Shown: positions 17,498-25,655, counted from the first letter of the stretch. The stretch is DNA of 33,317 bases from Rhodopseudomonas sp. BR0M22 (GCF_010907035.1 NZ_QUMK01000066.1:1-33317); one strand, 5' to 3'. The notes: generated by a model from the letters alone, not told the origin. A program made the numbers and translations.

Positions 17498-18148
17498 ATG
17501 TCCGAGTCCCAGCTTCGTCAAAACATCCTTGACGAGTTCGAATTCGATCCGAGCTTCAACAGCGGCCACATCAAGGTCGCTGTCGAGAACGGCAGAGTGA
17601 TCCTCAGTGGTCACGTCATCAGCTATGCCGAGAAGGTCGCAGCGGTCGCGGCGACGCGTCGCGTCAAGGGCGCGCACGCCATCGTCGATCACATCGAAGT
17701 CCGCTATCCGTTCCATCGAACCGCGGACGATCAGATCGCGCAGCGGGCCTGTGATCTGCTGGAATGGAATGTGCTGGTGCCCGCCAGCGCTGTCGAGGTG
17801 CAGGTCGAGAACGGCTGGCTGACGTTGAGCGGCACGGTCGACTGGCACTTCGAGCGAGCCGCCGCAGAGGACGACGTCCGCAAACTCGCCGGCGTGATGG
17901 GCGTCACCAACAACATCGTTATCAACAATCCGCTGGCCGATCATTCCTGCATCCGCGCCAAGATCGAGTCGGCGCTGCGCCGCCACGCCGAGATCGGATC
18001 GAAGAGCATCCGTGTCACGGTGAAGAACGGCAACATCGTGATCCTGGAAGGCCGGGTCGACACCTGGGACGAACGCCGCGCGGCGCAAAATGCCGCATGG
18101 TCGACCCCCGGCGTAGCAGCGGTCGATGACCGTCTGATGATCAACTGA
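17498..18148 (+). CDS. Triple BON-domain protein
   Basis: The 216-residue protein consists of three BON domains in tandem (about residues 4-70, 77-144 and 150-216). Each has the pattern of a short helix, then V-x-V-x-x-G-x-V-x-L-x-G-x-V (IKVAVENGRVILSGHV; VEVQVENGWLTLSGTV; IRVTVKNGNIVILEGRV). BON domains are known in osmotic-shock proteins and are thought to bind phospholipids or other ligands. No signal peptide is present, so it is probably cytoplasmic, unlike OsmY. ATG 17498 has GAGG six bases upstream; ATG 17459 is in frame but less well spaced. Two FixK/FNR boxes precede it. It converges on the kinase-USP gene. A role in anaerobic or stress physiology is inferred from the promoter only. 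Confidence 0.88.
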   Translation: MSESQLRQNILDEFEFDPSFNSGHIKVAVENGRVILSGHVISYAEKVAAVAATRRVKGAHAIVDHIEVRYPFHRTADDQIAQRACDLLEWNVLVPASAVEVQVENGWLTLSGTVDWHFERAAAEDDVRKLAGVMGVTNNIVINNPLADHSCIRAKIESALRRHAEIGSKSIRVTVKNGNIVILEGRVDTWDERRAAQNAAWSTPGVAAVDDRLMIN

Positions 18149-18152
18149 GTTG

Positions 18153-18166
18153 GGCTTCGCGAAGCC
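18153..18166. terminator. Short palindrome between convergent genes
   Basis: GGCTTCGCGAAGCC is a perfect 14-bp palindrome, with GTT/AAC arms extending beyond one mismatch. It lies 5 bp after the BON stop and 28 bp before the stop of the convergent kinase gene. It lacks a T-tract, so it is only a possible bidirectional terminator. Confidence 0.4.
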
Positions 18167-18193
18167 GAACGCGTCGCGCTTCCCGGCGCGGGA

Positions 18194-19633
18194 TCAACCC
18201 TCCTGCACCGCCGGTCGCGGCGCGCTGCGCGGCGGCGCCGGCTGGGCCTCGCGCACGATGGTGACGGTGCAGCCCGCTTCGCTCGCGACCTTGGCCGAGA
18301 CACTGCCGAGCAGCGAGCGCAGCACCGAGCTGCGCCGCGCGCCGATCAGGATGTGATCGACGCGGCCGGCTTGGGCGAATTCGAGAATCGCCGACGCCGG
18401 ATCGACCGCTTCGAGCACATGCACGGTGAGACGGTCGTCTTCGAGCTTCAGCGGCTCGGCCCAATGCCTGAGTTGCACCAGTCGATCGACGTGCTTGTTG
18501 TGGCCATGCTCGTCGAGGGTCCGGTCGATCGTCATGCGGCCGAGCTTGAGGACGTTGAGGCAGGCGAGCCGCGCCGACGGCAGGGTGGCGAGGATGCGCG
18601 AGGCGGTGACGCGAAGCGCGTCGTTGAGCGCCGGCGAACCTTCGGCGACGTCGATCGCTATCGCCACGATCGGCGCCGACGCCAGATGCGCCGCCATCGA
18701 CTCCACCGCGCGCGGCCGTGTCAGCTCCTTGTTGAAACGTCGCCGCAACACGGTGCGCAGCGGATCGTGCTTCAGCTTCTCGGAGCGCGTGGTCAGCTTC
18801 ACCTCGGCCGGGTGGGTGAGATCGAATACGAGCTGCGCCGCGGTCGGGTAGCGCCACGCCGGCTCGATCTCCAGGCAGCGCAACACGATCTCCTGCAGCC
18901 ACGGCGGATAGTCGGGCCGCAGCTTGCGCGGCGGATGCGGATCGCGCCACAGCCGGCGGCGCATGCCGTACATCGTCTCGGTCTCGCCGAACGGTCGCAC
19001 GCCGGTGGTAAAAAAATACAGCAGCACGCCGAGCGCAAACAGATCGCTGCGCGGCTCGTCGCGCACGCCGAGCAGCCGCTCCGGCGCCATATAGGGCGCG
19101 GTGCCGAACGGCAGCCGGAATTCCTCCTGCATCAGGTCGGGCAACTGATCGCTGCAGGCCAGCCCCATATCGAGCAGCACCGCCTCGCCGGTCGGGCGGA
19201 ACATGATGTTGCTCGGCTTGATGTCGTGATGGATAACGTGCTGGCGATGCAGATCGGCGATCGCGCCGGCGATCTTGGCGGCAATCGCCACAGCCTCGTC
19301 GTAAGGCAGCGGCAGCTCGGGCAGCCGCGCCAGCAGCGGTTCGCCGGCGATCCGCTCCATCACGATGTAGGGATGGCTGGCGAAGTCCTGCATCCCAATG
19401 AATTTCGGGACGTGCGGCCCGGACAGCCGCGGCATCAGCATCTGCTCCATCTCGAAGCTGACGATCGCCGCCGGGTCCTCCCCCTCGCCGATCCGCGGCG
19501 TCTTCATCACCATCGGCATCGGGTCGTCGTCGCGGCGCACCTTGAACAGCGTCGCCATGCCGCCGCGATGGATCGCTTCCTCGATGATGAAACCATCGAG
19601 CGTCGAGCCGGGCTCGAACGTGGCCTGATCCAT
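18194..19633 (-). CDS. Ser/Thr protein kinase fused to a universal-stress (UspA) domain
   Basis: The 479-residue protein has an N-terminal Hanks-type kinase domain (about 12-290). It shows a Gly-rich loop RGGMATLFKV, the ATP-binding Lys in MVMKTPR (K44), the catalytic loop HHDIKPSN (D137), DMG in place of DFG (155-157) and MAPER (182-186), so it is probably active. The C-terminal ~150 residues (about 325-465) resemble UspA: APIVAIAIDVAEGSPAL at the start and HILIGARRSSVLRSLLGSVSAKV near the end. The Usp nucleotide motif G-x2-G-x9-G-S is only partly kept, since the second Gly is replaced. No membrane segment or sensor domain is visible, so the Usp part may be the input module (inference). It starts 3 bp after the metallophosphoesterase stop, so the two form one unit. 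Confidence 0.92.
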   Translation of the reverse strand: MDQATFEPGSTLDGFIIEEAIHRGGMATLFKVRRDDDPMPMVMKTPRIGEGEDPAAIVSFEMEQMLMPRLSGPHVPKFIGMQDFASHPYIVMERIAGEPLLARLPELPLPYDEAVAIAAKIAGAIADLHRQHVIHHDIKPSNIMFRPTGEAVLLDMGLACSDQLPDLMQEEFRLPFGTAPYMAPERLLGVRDEPRSDLFALGVLLYFFTTGVRPFGETETMYGMRRRLWRDPHPPRKLRPDYPPWLQEIVLRCLEIEPAWRYPTAAQLVFDLTHPAEVKLTTRSEKLKHDPLRTVLRRRFNKELTRPRAVESMAAHLASAPIVAIAIDVAEGSPALNDALRVTASRILATLPSARLACLNVLKLGRMTIDRTLDEHGHNKHVDRLVQLRHWAEPLKLEDDRLTVHVLEAVDPASAILEFAQAGRVDHILIGARRSSVLRSLLGSVSAKVASEAGCTVTIVREAQPAPPRSAPRPAVQEG

Positions 19634-19636
19634 CGT

Positions 19637-20377
19637 TTAGCGCCCCACCAGCAGGCGATCGGCCAGCCAGGGCGGCAGACCGTTGGCGCGAATCCGCTCC
19701 GCCGCATCGGCGGCGTCATAGGCGACCCGGCAATAGGTCAGCTCGTGCTTGACCGTGTCGTACAGCGCATAGGCCGCCGCCGGGTTGCCGTCGCGCGGCT
19801 GCCCGACCGAGCCCAGCACCGCGTGCCACTGCCGCCCCGGCAGCAGATGCACCGGAATGTCGGGGGTCGGCACGAAAGTGGTCATCTTGCCGGTGACCGA
19901 AAGCGAATACAGCGCCGGCTTGTGGACGTGACCGCAGAAGGTGACGTGAGCCGACACCGTCTGCATGCTGCGCGACGCGACCGCGGTGTCGGTGACATAG
20001 ATCCAGGCGTCGGGCCGGGTCGCTTCAGAATGCACGAACAGCAGGCTGTGCTCCTCGTGGCGCATCGGCAGCTCTGCGAGAAACTTGCGCTGGGCCGAAT
20101 CGAGCTGCCCGCGTGTCCACTCGATCGCCGCTTCGGCCTCGGCGTTCATCTGTACGCGGGTCTGCCCGATCGCAGCATCGTGATTGCCGAGCACGGCCAC
20201 CGCGCCGTCCGCCACCAGCGCGCGCACGGTGTCGACCGACCAGTCCGGATCGGCGCCGTAGCCGACGTAATCGCCGAGCAGAACGACGCGCTCGATGCCG
20301 CGCTGACGCGCATCGGCAAGGCATGCGGTGAACGCCGGCCGATTGGCGTGAATGTCGGCGAATAGCCCCAGCAGCAC
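19637..20377 (-). CDS. Metallophosphoesterase, possible phosphatase partner of the kinase
   Basis: The 246-residue calcineurin-like phosphoesterase has all the dinuclear-metal motifs: FADIHANRPAF (DxH), GDYVGYGADP (GDxxGYG), LGNHDAA (GNHD), FVHSEATRP and FCGHVHKPAL (GHxH). It resembles the YfcE/MJ0936-like group of small phosphodiesterases, some of which act on phosphoproteins. GTG 20377 is preferred because GGAGGGAG lies just upstream; a GTG at 20392 would place that sequence inside the gene. It is followed after 3 bp by the kinase-USP gene, so the pair may be a kinase/phosphatase module (inference); the substrate is unknown. Confidence 0.9.
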   Translation of the reverse strand: MLLGLFADIHANRPAFTACLADARQRGIERVVLLGDYVGYGADPDWSVDTVRALVADGAVAVLGNHDAAIGQTRVQMNAEAEAAIEWTRGQLDSAQRKFLAELPMRHEEHSLLFVHSEATRPDAWIYVTDTAVASRSMQTVSAHVTFCGHVHKPALYSLSVTGKMTTFVPTPDIPVHLLPGRQWHAVLGSVGQPRDGNPAAAYALYDTVKHELTYCRVAYDAADAAERIRANGLPPWLADRLLVGR

Positions 20378-20527
20378 CGCGCTCCCTCCCACTTCCTCGA
20401 GCCCCCGAAAAGGCCAGCTCCCGTTCCTCGTCGCAGCGCCGCCGGCGGTTTCGTATCAGACTGTTTTTGTGCGGCGCATCCGCAGTTTACGGCCTGTCTT
20501 TGATCGATCGCAACCGCGTTGCACTCG

Positions 20528-20570
20528 TTGATCCAGCGCAATGGGGCAAGACGGCTTGTGTGAGTATATC
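20528..20570 (+). promoter_or_regulatory. FixK-type box with -10 element upstream of the DUF6455-like gene
   Basis: TTGATCCAGCGCAA at 20528-20541 fits the Bradyrhizobium FixK2 consensus TTG(A/C)-N6-(T/G)CAA. TATATC at 20565-20570 is a good -10. Their spacing puts the box near -41.5 relative to a start site around 20576, as in class II FNR/FixK promoters. Confidence 0.6.
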
Positions 20571-20597
20571 GCGCGGTGAGTTGCGTTGGAGGCGATC

Positions 20598-21026
20598 ATG
20601 ACCGCACCCGGCAAGCCGACAAGAACCGCGCCCATGACCGAAGCTGTCGCCGACGTCGTCAAGGAGTGGGAAGAGATCGCCGGCAGCCCGAGCGAACTGG
20701 AAGCCTTCGGTCGGGCGATGGCCAACATGGTCAAGGATCTCGGCCTGTCGCCCGCGGAAGTTCGCTCTCTCGCGACCAAGGGCAGCAGCGCCAAGGAATT
20801 GCCATGCCTGCTCGAAGCGCTGCGGATCAGCATCCGCGCGCTGGCCGAAAAGGAGCCGATGTTACTAAACGATCTCCGTCGGACCTGCGCGGTCTGCGAG
20901 CACAAGCAGGAATGCGATGCCGACATCGCAGCGGGCACTCTGGTGCCTGCTTATCAGAGCTATTGCCTAAACGTCGACACGTTGGACGCCCTTCGGCAGG
21001 ACGCCAACTTCGTCGCGGAGACGTAA
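20598..21026 (+). CDS. Cys-rich DUF6455-like protein
   Basis: The 142-residue protein starts at ATG 20598 with GGAGG five bases upstream. The N-terminal ~90 residues are helical (SELEAFGRAMANMVKDLGLSPAEVRSLA). The C-terminal part has four clustered cysteines, C97-x2-C100-x5-C106-x16-C123 (TCAVCEHKQEC ... YC), which could bind zinc or an iron-sulfur cluster; a fifth Cys is at 70. I place it with DUF6455 proteins of alphaproteobacteria from this pattern, with moderate certainty. No function is known to me. The FixK-type box and -10 upstream, and position before bchE on the same strand (158 bp gap with its own promoter), suggest an anaerobic or photosynthesis-linked role. Confidence 0.82.
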   Translation: MTAPGKPTRTAPMTEAVADVVKEWEEIAGSPSELEAFGRAMANMVKDLGLSPAEVRSLATKGSSAKELPCLLEALRISIRALAEKEPMLLNDLRRTCAVCEHKQECDADIAAGTLVPAYQSYCLNVDTLDALRQDANFVAET

Positions 21027-21116
21027 CCCCTCACACCTGCGCGGCCACCTTCGGCCGCAACCTGTTAGCGGCAGCGGCGCGGATCGCGCGCTGCTGAGTA
21101 CCAAAGCACCATTCGT

Positions 21117-21130
21117 TTGATCTGCGTCAA
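21117..21130 (+). promoter_or_regulatory. FixK/FNR-type box upstream of bchE
   Basis: TTGAT-CTGC-GTCAA matches TTGA-N6-TCAA. Its centre is 61 bp before the bchE GTG start, compatible with activation of bchE at low oxygen. Its right half overlaps the first PpsR-type palindrome. Confidence 0.7.
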
Positions 21131-21167
21131 GCATCCTTGACAGGCCTTATGTCATCGTTTCTTGACA
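21125..21167. promoter_or_regulatory. Tandem PpsR/CrtJ-type palindromes at the bchE promoter
   Basis: TGTC-N10-GACA at 21150-21167 is exact. CGTC-N10-GACA at 21125-21142 has one mismatch. They are separated by 7 bp, the spacing known for cooperative CrtJ/PpsR binding on photosynthesis promoters. Confidence 0.7.
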
Positions 21168-21184
21168 ATCATGGGAGAAAGTCA

Positions 21185-22885
21185 GTGCGCATCCTTCTCA
21201 TTCACCCGAATTATCATTCCGGTGGCGCAGAGATCGCCGGCCACTGGCCGCCGGCATGGGCCCCCTATCTGGCCGGTGCGCTGAGGGCCAACGGTTTCGA
21301 CGACATCAAATTCGTCGACGCGATGACCGAGGACATCTCGAGTGAAGGCCTCGCCAAGATCATCTCCGACTATCAGCCCGATCTGGTCGGCGCGACCTCG
21401 ATCACGCCGTCGATCTATGCGGCCGAAGAGGCGCTGAAGATCGCCAAGCAGATCAATCCCAAGGTCGTCACCATGCTCGGCGGCGTGCACGCGACCTTCA
21501 TGTATCAGCAGGTGCTGAGCGAAGCGCCGTGGGTCGACGTCATCGTCCGCGGCGAGGGCGAAGAGATCGTCGTCGAGCTGGCGCGCGCCGTTGCCTCGGG
21601 CAACTGGCCGGCCAACCGCTCCGAGATCAAGGGCCTCGCCTACACCGAGGGCTCCAACGGCGAGAGCCAGATCGTCGCGACCGCCGCAGCGCCGACCGTC
21701 AAGGATCTCGACGCGATCAAGCCGGACTGGGGCGTGCTCGACTGGAATCTGTATCGCTACATTCCGATGAACACCCGCGTCGCCATCCCCAACATGGCGC
21801 GTGGCTGCCCGTTCACCTGCTCGTTCTGCTCGCAGTGGAAGTTCTGGCGCGACTACCGCGTCCGCGACCCGAAGAAGGTGGTCGACGAGATCCAGGAGCT
21901 GGTCGAGAAGTACGATGTCGGCTTCTTCATCCTGGCCGACGAAGAGCCCACCATCAACCGCAAGAAGTTCATCCAGTTCTGCGAGGAGCTGATTGCGCGC
22001 GGCCTGAACAAGAAGGTGCAGTGGGGCATCAACACCCGCGTCACCGACATCCTGCGCGACGAGCAGCTGCTGAAGTTCTACAACGAAGCCGGCCTGATGC
22101 ACGTCTCGCTCGGCACCGAAGCGGCGGCCCAGCTCAAGCTCGACCTGTTCAACAAAGAGACCAAGATCTCCGACAACAAGAAGGCGATCCGCCTGCTCCG
22201 CGAAGCCGGAATCGTGGTCGAAGCCCAGTTCATCGTCGGCCTCGACTCCGAGACCCCGGAGACGCTGGAAGAGACCTATCGCATGGCGATGGACTGGAAG
22301 CCGGACCTCGCCAACTGGTCGATGTACACCCCGTGGCCGTTCACGCCGCTGTTCAAGGAGCTGTCGGACAAGGTCGAAGTGTTCGACTTCGCCAAGTACA
22401 ACTTCGTCACGCCGATCGTGAAGCCGGCGGCGATGGAACGCGGCGAGCTGCTCGACCGGGTGATGAACAACTATCGCCGGTTCTACATGTACAAGGCGTT
22501 CTTCTCGTATCCGTGGTCCGGAACGGGACGCCGGCGGCGCTATCTGCTCGGCTGTCTGAAGGCGTTCCTCAAGGCCGGCTTCGAGCGCAAGTTCTACGAT
22601 CTCGGCCGGGTCGGCTATTGGGGCCCGCAGTCGAAGAAGAAGGTCGACTTCCACTTCGACACCACCCGCAAGATCTCGCACGCCCAGATGGCGGACTGGG
22701 AAGCCAACGCCGACCGCTCGCGCAAGGCGGCCGCCTCGCAGATGGCCATCGTCTCGGCCTGCGGCGGCGGTACGGAGCAGATGCAGGAAACCGAGTGCGA
22801 TCACGCCCAGGAGAAGCTGGCCGAGACCGTCGCCAGCCGCATGGTGGATACGACCCATGACGCAGGTTCGGCGACCCGTCACTGA
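21185..22885 (+). CDS. bchE: Anaerobic Mg-protoporphyrin IX monomethyl ester cyclase BchE
   Basis: BchE is the oxygen-independent cyclase that makes ring E of bacteriochlorophyll, a cobalamin- and SAM-dependent radical enzyme. The 566-residue protein has an N-terminal B12-binding domain ([47 protein letters not shown]) and a radical SAM domain with the 4Fe-4S motif CPFTCSFC (Cx3Cx2C). The C-terminal ~150 residues are BchE-like, and the last ~60 are a polar, Cys/His-containing tail. GTG 21185 is chosen for the upstream GGGAG and because family members begin [15 protein letters not shown] 21149 is in frame but overlaps the PpsR-like site. It overlaps bchJ by 29 bp. The promoter has FixK and PpsR-type sites, fitting repression by oxygen/light and activation in anoxia. 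Confidence 0.96.
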   Translation: MRILLIHPNYHSGGAEIAGHWPPAWAPYLAGALRANGFDDIKFVDAMTEDISSEGLAKIISDYQPDLVGATSITPSIYAAEEALKIAKQINPKVVTMLGGVHATFMYQQVLSEAPWVDVIVRGEGEEIVVELARAVASGNWPANRSEIKGLAYTEGSNGESQIVATAAAPTVKDLDAIKPDWGVLDWNLYRYIPMNTRVAIPNMARGCPFTCSFCSQWKFWRDYRVRDPKKVVDEIQELVEKYDVGFFILADEEPTINRKKFIQFCEELIARGLNKKVQWGINTRVTDILRDEQLLKFYNEAGLMHVSLGTEAAAQLKLDLFNKETKISDNKKAIRLLREAGIVVEAQFIVGLDSETPETLEETYRMAMDWKPDLANWSMYTPWPFTPLFKELSDKVEVFDFAKYNFVTPIVKPAAMERGELLDRVMNNYRRFYMYKAFFSYPWSGTGRRRRYLLGCLKAFLKAGFERKFYDLGRVGYWGPQSKKKVDFHFDTTRKISHAQMADWEANADRSRKAAASQMAIVSACGGGTEQMQETECDHAQEKLAETVASRMVDTTHDAGSATRH

Positions 22886-23567
22886 CGTGGAGACGCATCC
22901 GGCTGTGTCCGAGATCGGACCCAACGCCGTCATCCAACTGATCCACGCCCTCGACGCGGCCGGCCTCCAGCCGGCCGCGAAGGAGATCTTCTCCGAGGCG
23001 GCGGCGAGCGACTGGCTCGCCGAGCCGCCGTCGGTGATGGTCGACGAACGTCCGGTTGCGGCGATTCATCAGGCAGTGCGGCGCGTTTTGCCGCCACAAC
23101 AGGCCGCCGAAATCCTCGCCGATGCGGGGCTGCGGACCGGCGACTACATCCTGGCCAACCGGATTCCGAAGCTGGCCCAGGCCGTGCTGAAGATCATGCC
23201 GGCCTCGATCGCCGCCAGAATGCTGACCAAGGCGATCACCGCCCACGCCTGGACCTTCGCCGGTTCCGGCAGATTCTCCGCGCAGGCGGGGAAGACGGTG
23301 ACCTTCGAGATTGTCGCCAATCCGCTGTGCGCCGGCGAACACGCCGACCACCACGTCTGCGTCTGGCACGCCTCCGTATTTCAACGGCTATTCCAGTCGC
23401 TGGTGTCGCCCTATACACGGGTGATCGAGACGGCGTGCGGAGCACATGGCGACGATTGCTGTCGCTTCGTGGCGGACTGGACCTCGATTCCGGACGCCGC
23501 CAACATTTACGCCAGCCGACGATCAAAGCCGATCGCAGGTCAGTCAGAAACCCTTTCCGCGCGTTGA
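22857..23567 (+). CDS. bchJ: Bacteriochlorophyll biosynthesis protein BchJ (V4R domain)
   Basis: The 236-residue protein belongs to the BchJ family, long annotated as 4-vinyl protochlorophyllide reductase; later work assigns vinyl reduction to other enzymes and leaves BchJ a likely accessory or substrate-handling role. The C-terminal half is a V4R domain with [15 protein letters not shown] and [18 protein letters not shown], where Cys/His may bind metal or porphyrin. The N-terminus has [21 protein letters not shown] and the [15 protein letters not shown] block. ATG 22857 lies inside the end of bchE (29-bp overlap), showing translational coupling. hemN follows after 29 bp, so bchE-bchJ-hemN form one operon for anaerobic tetrapyrrole synthesis. 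Confidence 0.93.
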   Translation: MTQVRRPVTDVETHPAVSEIGPNAVIQLIHALDAAGLQPAAKEIFSEAAASDWLAEPPSVMVDERPVAAIHQAVRRVLPPQQAAEILADAGLRTGDYILANRIPKLAQAVLKIMPASIAARMLTKAITAHAWTFAGSGRFSAQAGKTVTFEIVANPLCAGEHADHHVCVWHASVFQRLFQSLVSPYTRVIETACGAHGDDCCRFVADWTSIPDAANIYASRRSKPIAGQSETLSAR

Positions 23568-23596
23568 TCCGCGGGGCGATGAGAGAGATCACGACG

Positions 23597-24946
23597 ATGT
23601 CGTCAGCCCTCGACAAATACGCCAAGAGCTCGGTGCCGCGCTACACCAGCTATCCGACCGCGCCGCATTTCGCCAAGGACTTCCCGGAGTCGATCTATCG
23701 CGGCTGGCTCGCCCAGCTCGACACCGACGAGCCGATCTCGCTGTATCTGCATGTGCCGTTCTGCAAGCAGATGTGCTGGTACTGCGGCTGCAACATGAAG
23801 CTGGCGGCGAAGTACGACCCGGTCGCCGATTACGTCAGCAGCCTGATCGACGAGATCAATCTGGTCGGCGACGCCCTGCCCGGCACGATGCCGGTGCGCC
23901 ATCTGCATTTCGGCGGCGGCACCCCGACGGTGATCGATCCGCAGGATCTCGGCGCGGTGATGACGCTGCTGCGCGAGCGATTCGAATTCCTGCCCGACGC
24001 CGAGATCGCGATCGAAAGCGATCCGCGCACGCTGACCGAAGACATGGCCGCTAAGATCGGCGAGCTCGGCTTCACCCGCGCCAGCTTCGGTGTGCAGGAA
24101 TTCGACCCGAAGGTGCAGGAGGCGATCAACCGCATCCAGCCGCCCGAAATGGTCGCCCGCGCGATGCAGTTGTTCAAGTCGGCCGGCGTCGAACGGATCA
24201 ACTTCGACCTGATCTACGGCCTGCCCTATCAGACCGCCGAAGACCTGCGCCGCACCGTCGAGCAATGCGTCGAGATGAAGCCCGACCGGGTCGCGCTGTT
24301 CGGCTACGCCCATGTGCCGTGGGTGGCCAAGAACCAGCGGATGATCCCCGACGACTCGCTGCCGAAGTCGGAGCTGCGTGCGACCCAGGCCGACACTGCG
24401 GCCGAAGCGCTGGTCAAGGGCGGCTATGTCCGCATTGGCATCGATCATTTCGCGCTACCCGGCGACTCGCTCGCCATCGCCGCCAAGACCGGTGAGCTGC
24501 ACCGCAACTTCCAGGGCTACACCGCCGACGCGGCGCAGACTCTGATCGGCCTCGGCGCCACCTCGATCGGGCGCACCCCGAGCGGTTATGTGCAGAACAT
24601 CAGCGAAACCGGCGCCTGGGCCCGCGCGGTCGCTGCCGGCCAAATTCCGGTGGCGCGTGGCCATTCCCTGACCCAGCAGGACAATCTGCGCGCCCATGTG
24701 ATCGAACGGATCATGTGCGACGGCAAGATCGACCTCGCCGCCGCCGGCAAGGCGTTCGGCTGCGCCGACGACTGGTACACGCCGGAGCTGGATTCGCTCG
24801 CCGAATTGCAGCGCGACGGCGCGGTGGTGTGCAACGGCAGCAAGCTGACCCTCACGCCCGAAGGCGTCCGGCTGTCGCGCGTGGTGGCATCGGTGTTTGA
24901 TACTTACCTGCGCAACTCGTCGGTTCGGCACTCGATCGCCGTGTAA
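23597..24946 (+). CDS. hemN: Oxygen-independent coproporphyrinogen III oxidase HemN
   Basis: HemN is a radical SAM enzyme that converts coproporphyrinogen III to protoporphyrinogen IX without oxygen, feeding haem and bacteriochlorophyll. The 449-residue protein (E. coli form about 457) has PRYTSYPTAPHF at the N-terminus, the cluster motif CKQMCWYC (Cx3Cx2C) plus the following GC, HFGGGTPT, and the C-terminal HemN domain with GLGATSIGR and ERIMCDG. ATG 23597 has GAGAGAG nine bases upstream; ATG 23579 is in frame but has poorer spacing. It is the third gene of the bchE operon and ends before a strong terminator. Its presence beside bchE supports anaerobic phototrophic growth. Confidence 0.97.
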   Translation: MSSALDKYAKSSVPRYTSYPTAPHFAKDFPESIYRGWLAQLDTDEPISLYLHVPFCKQMCWYCGCNMKLAAKYDPVADYVSSLIDEINLVGDALPGTMPVRHLHFGGGTPTVIDPQDLGAVMTLLRERFEFLPDAEIAIESDPRTLTEDMAAKIGELGFTRASFGVQEFDPKVQEAINRIQPPEMVARAMQLFKSAGVERINFDLIYGLPYQTAEDLRRTVEQCVEMKPDRVALFGYAHVPWVAKNQRMIPDDSLPKSELRATQADTAAEALVKGGYVRIGIDHFALPGDSLAIAAKTGELHRNFQGYTADAAQTLIGLGATSIGRTPSGYVQNISETGAWARAVAAGQIPVARGHSLTQQDNLRAHVIERIMCDGKIDLAAAGKAFGCADDWYTPELDSLAELQRDGAVVCNGSKLTLTPEGVRLSRVVASVFDTYLRNSSVRHSIAV

Positions 24947-24974
24947 ACGGCCCTACAATCTTACCGACTACGTC

Positions 24975-25005
24975 AACGCGCGCTTCGGCGCGCGTTTTCA
25001 TTTTG
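24975..25005 (+). terminator. Intrinsic terminator after hemN
   Basis: AACGCGCGC / GCGCGCGTT arms (24975-24983 with 24988-24996) close on a TTCG tetraloop and are followed by TTCATTTT. It lies 29 bp past the hemN stop. Confidence 0.9.
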
Positions 25006-25041
25006 ATGCAGCTCAATTGCAAATCCGCTACCGGGTGGATT

Positions 25042-25059
25042 ATTACCGCCAACGGTAAT
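25042..25059. promoter_or_regulatory. Palindromic operator candidate
   Basis: ATTACCG-CCAA-CGGTAAT is a perfect 7-bp inverted repeat with a 4-bp spacer, in an AT-richer stretch 140 bp upstream of the small unknown protein at 25199. I cannot assign a regulator. Confidence 0.45.
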
Positions 25060-25198
25060 GGAGCAGGCTTCAGTATCGTTACGGAGCTGCATCTTTAACG
25101 GAAACTACCACATATAGCAGCCTAATCGCCGCGTGGTTCTCCCGTGAGGGTCGGCAACGTCGCAGCCCTCCACGATCGGACCAATCGAGGTACGTGCA

Positions 25199-25501
25199 AT
25201 GGCCCACAAACTCAAAGTTACCGACGATATGGTTGCCAAGGCCGCCGCTGCGTTCCGCGCCGCTACCGGCAGCGAAATCTACTGTCTGCGCGCCGCACTC
25301 GAGGCCGCACTCGCCAACCAGACGTTCTCGGTCGGCGACGAAGTCACCACACAGGGTGGCGCTACCGGCATCATCCTGTCGATCAATGGCGACGAGGCCC
25401 AGATCTCCTGGTCGTGCCGCGGCAAGACCACGACCAAGCTCTCGGAACTCGAGCACATCGAGCACGGCGAGTCGGTCCTGGCCGATAACCGCGCTGCCTG
25501 A
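25199..25501 (+). CDS. Small unknown protein with SH3-like C-terminal half
   Basis: The 100-residue protein has a helical N-terminal half (KVTDDMVAKAAAAFRAATG and CLRAALEAALA) and a beta-rich C-terminal half (FSVGDEVTTQGGATGIILSINGDEAQISWSC). The latter resembles small SH3-like barrels such as the DUF2158/YodC type. The resemblance is weak and gives no function. Two cysteines (in IYCLRAA and SWSCRGK) are present. ATG 25199 is preceded by GAGG about ten bases upstream. It stands alone between the hemN terminator and the VOC gene; the perfect inverted repeat at 25042-25059 may control it. GC-rich tandem hairpins follow the stop. Confidence 0.72.
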   Translation: MAHKLKVTDDMVAKAAAAFRAATGSEIYCLRAALEAALANQTFSVGDEVTTQGGATGIILSINGDEAQISWSCRGKTTTKLSELEHIEHGESVLADNRAA

Positions 25502-25518
25502 TCTGCACTGTCCCGCTC

Positions 25519-25567
25519 GCGCCGGCCGCCTGCCGGCGCCAGCCTTGCCGACCGGCGCGCTGCGCCG
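25519..25567 (+). terminator. Two tandem GC-rich hairpins
   Basis: GCGCCGGC-CGCCT-GCCGGCGC (25519-25539) and CGGCGC-GCT-GCGCCG (25553-25567) follow the small unknown gene by 17 bp. Neither has a T-tract; they may end transcription weakly or protect the 3' end. Confidence 0.4.
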
Positions 25568-25579
25568 ACGGCCGGATCG

Positions 25580-25593
25580 TTGATCCACGTCAA
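25580..25593 (+). promoter_or_regulatory. FixK/FNR-type box upstream of the VOC gene
   Basis: TTGAT-CCAC-GTCAA fits TTGA-N6-TCAA. A TCCAAT hexamer at 25615-25620 is at about the -10 distance for class II activation. Confidence 0.6.
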
Positions 25594-25610
25594 CCTCCCG
25601 ACGGAAGCGT

Positions 25611-25629
25611 TTGATCCAATGCGGATCAA
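25611..25629. promoter_or_regulatory. 19-bp palindrome over the predicted VOC gene start site
   Basis: TTGATCC-AATGC-GGATCAA is a perfect 7-bp inverted repeat with a 5-bp spacer. Its half-sites look FNR-like but the spacing is wrong for FNR/FixK (9 instead of 4 between TTGAT and ATCAA). It overlaps the predicted -10, a typical repressor position. Confidence 0.5.
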
Positions 25630-25655
25630 ATGCACAAAACAATCGGGAGGACATC

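Noticed and set aside
18353-20365. 670-codon plus-strand frame opposite the kinase and phosphoesterase genes
   Set aside because: Runs across two real genes in antisense and has no motif or ribosome-binding site.
25611-25629. TTGATCC-N5-GGATCAA as a second FixK/FNR box
   Set aside because: The distance between TTGAT and ATCAA is 9 instead of 4, so an FNR-type dimer should not fit; listed as a separate palindrome.
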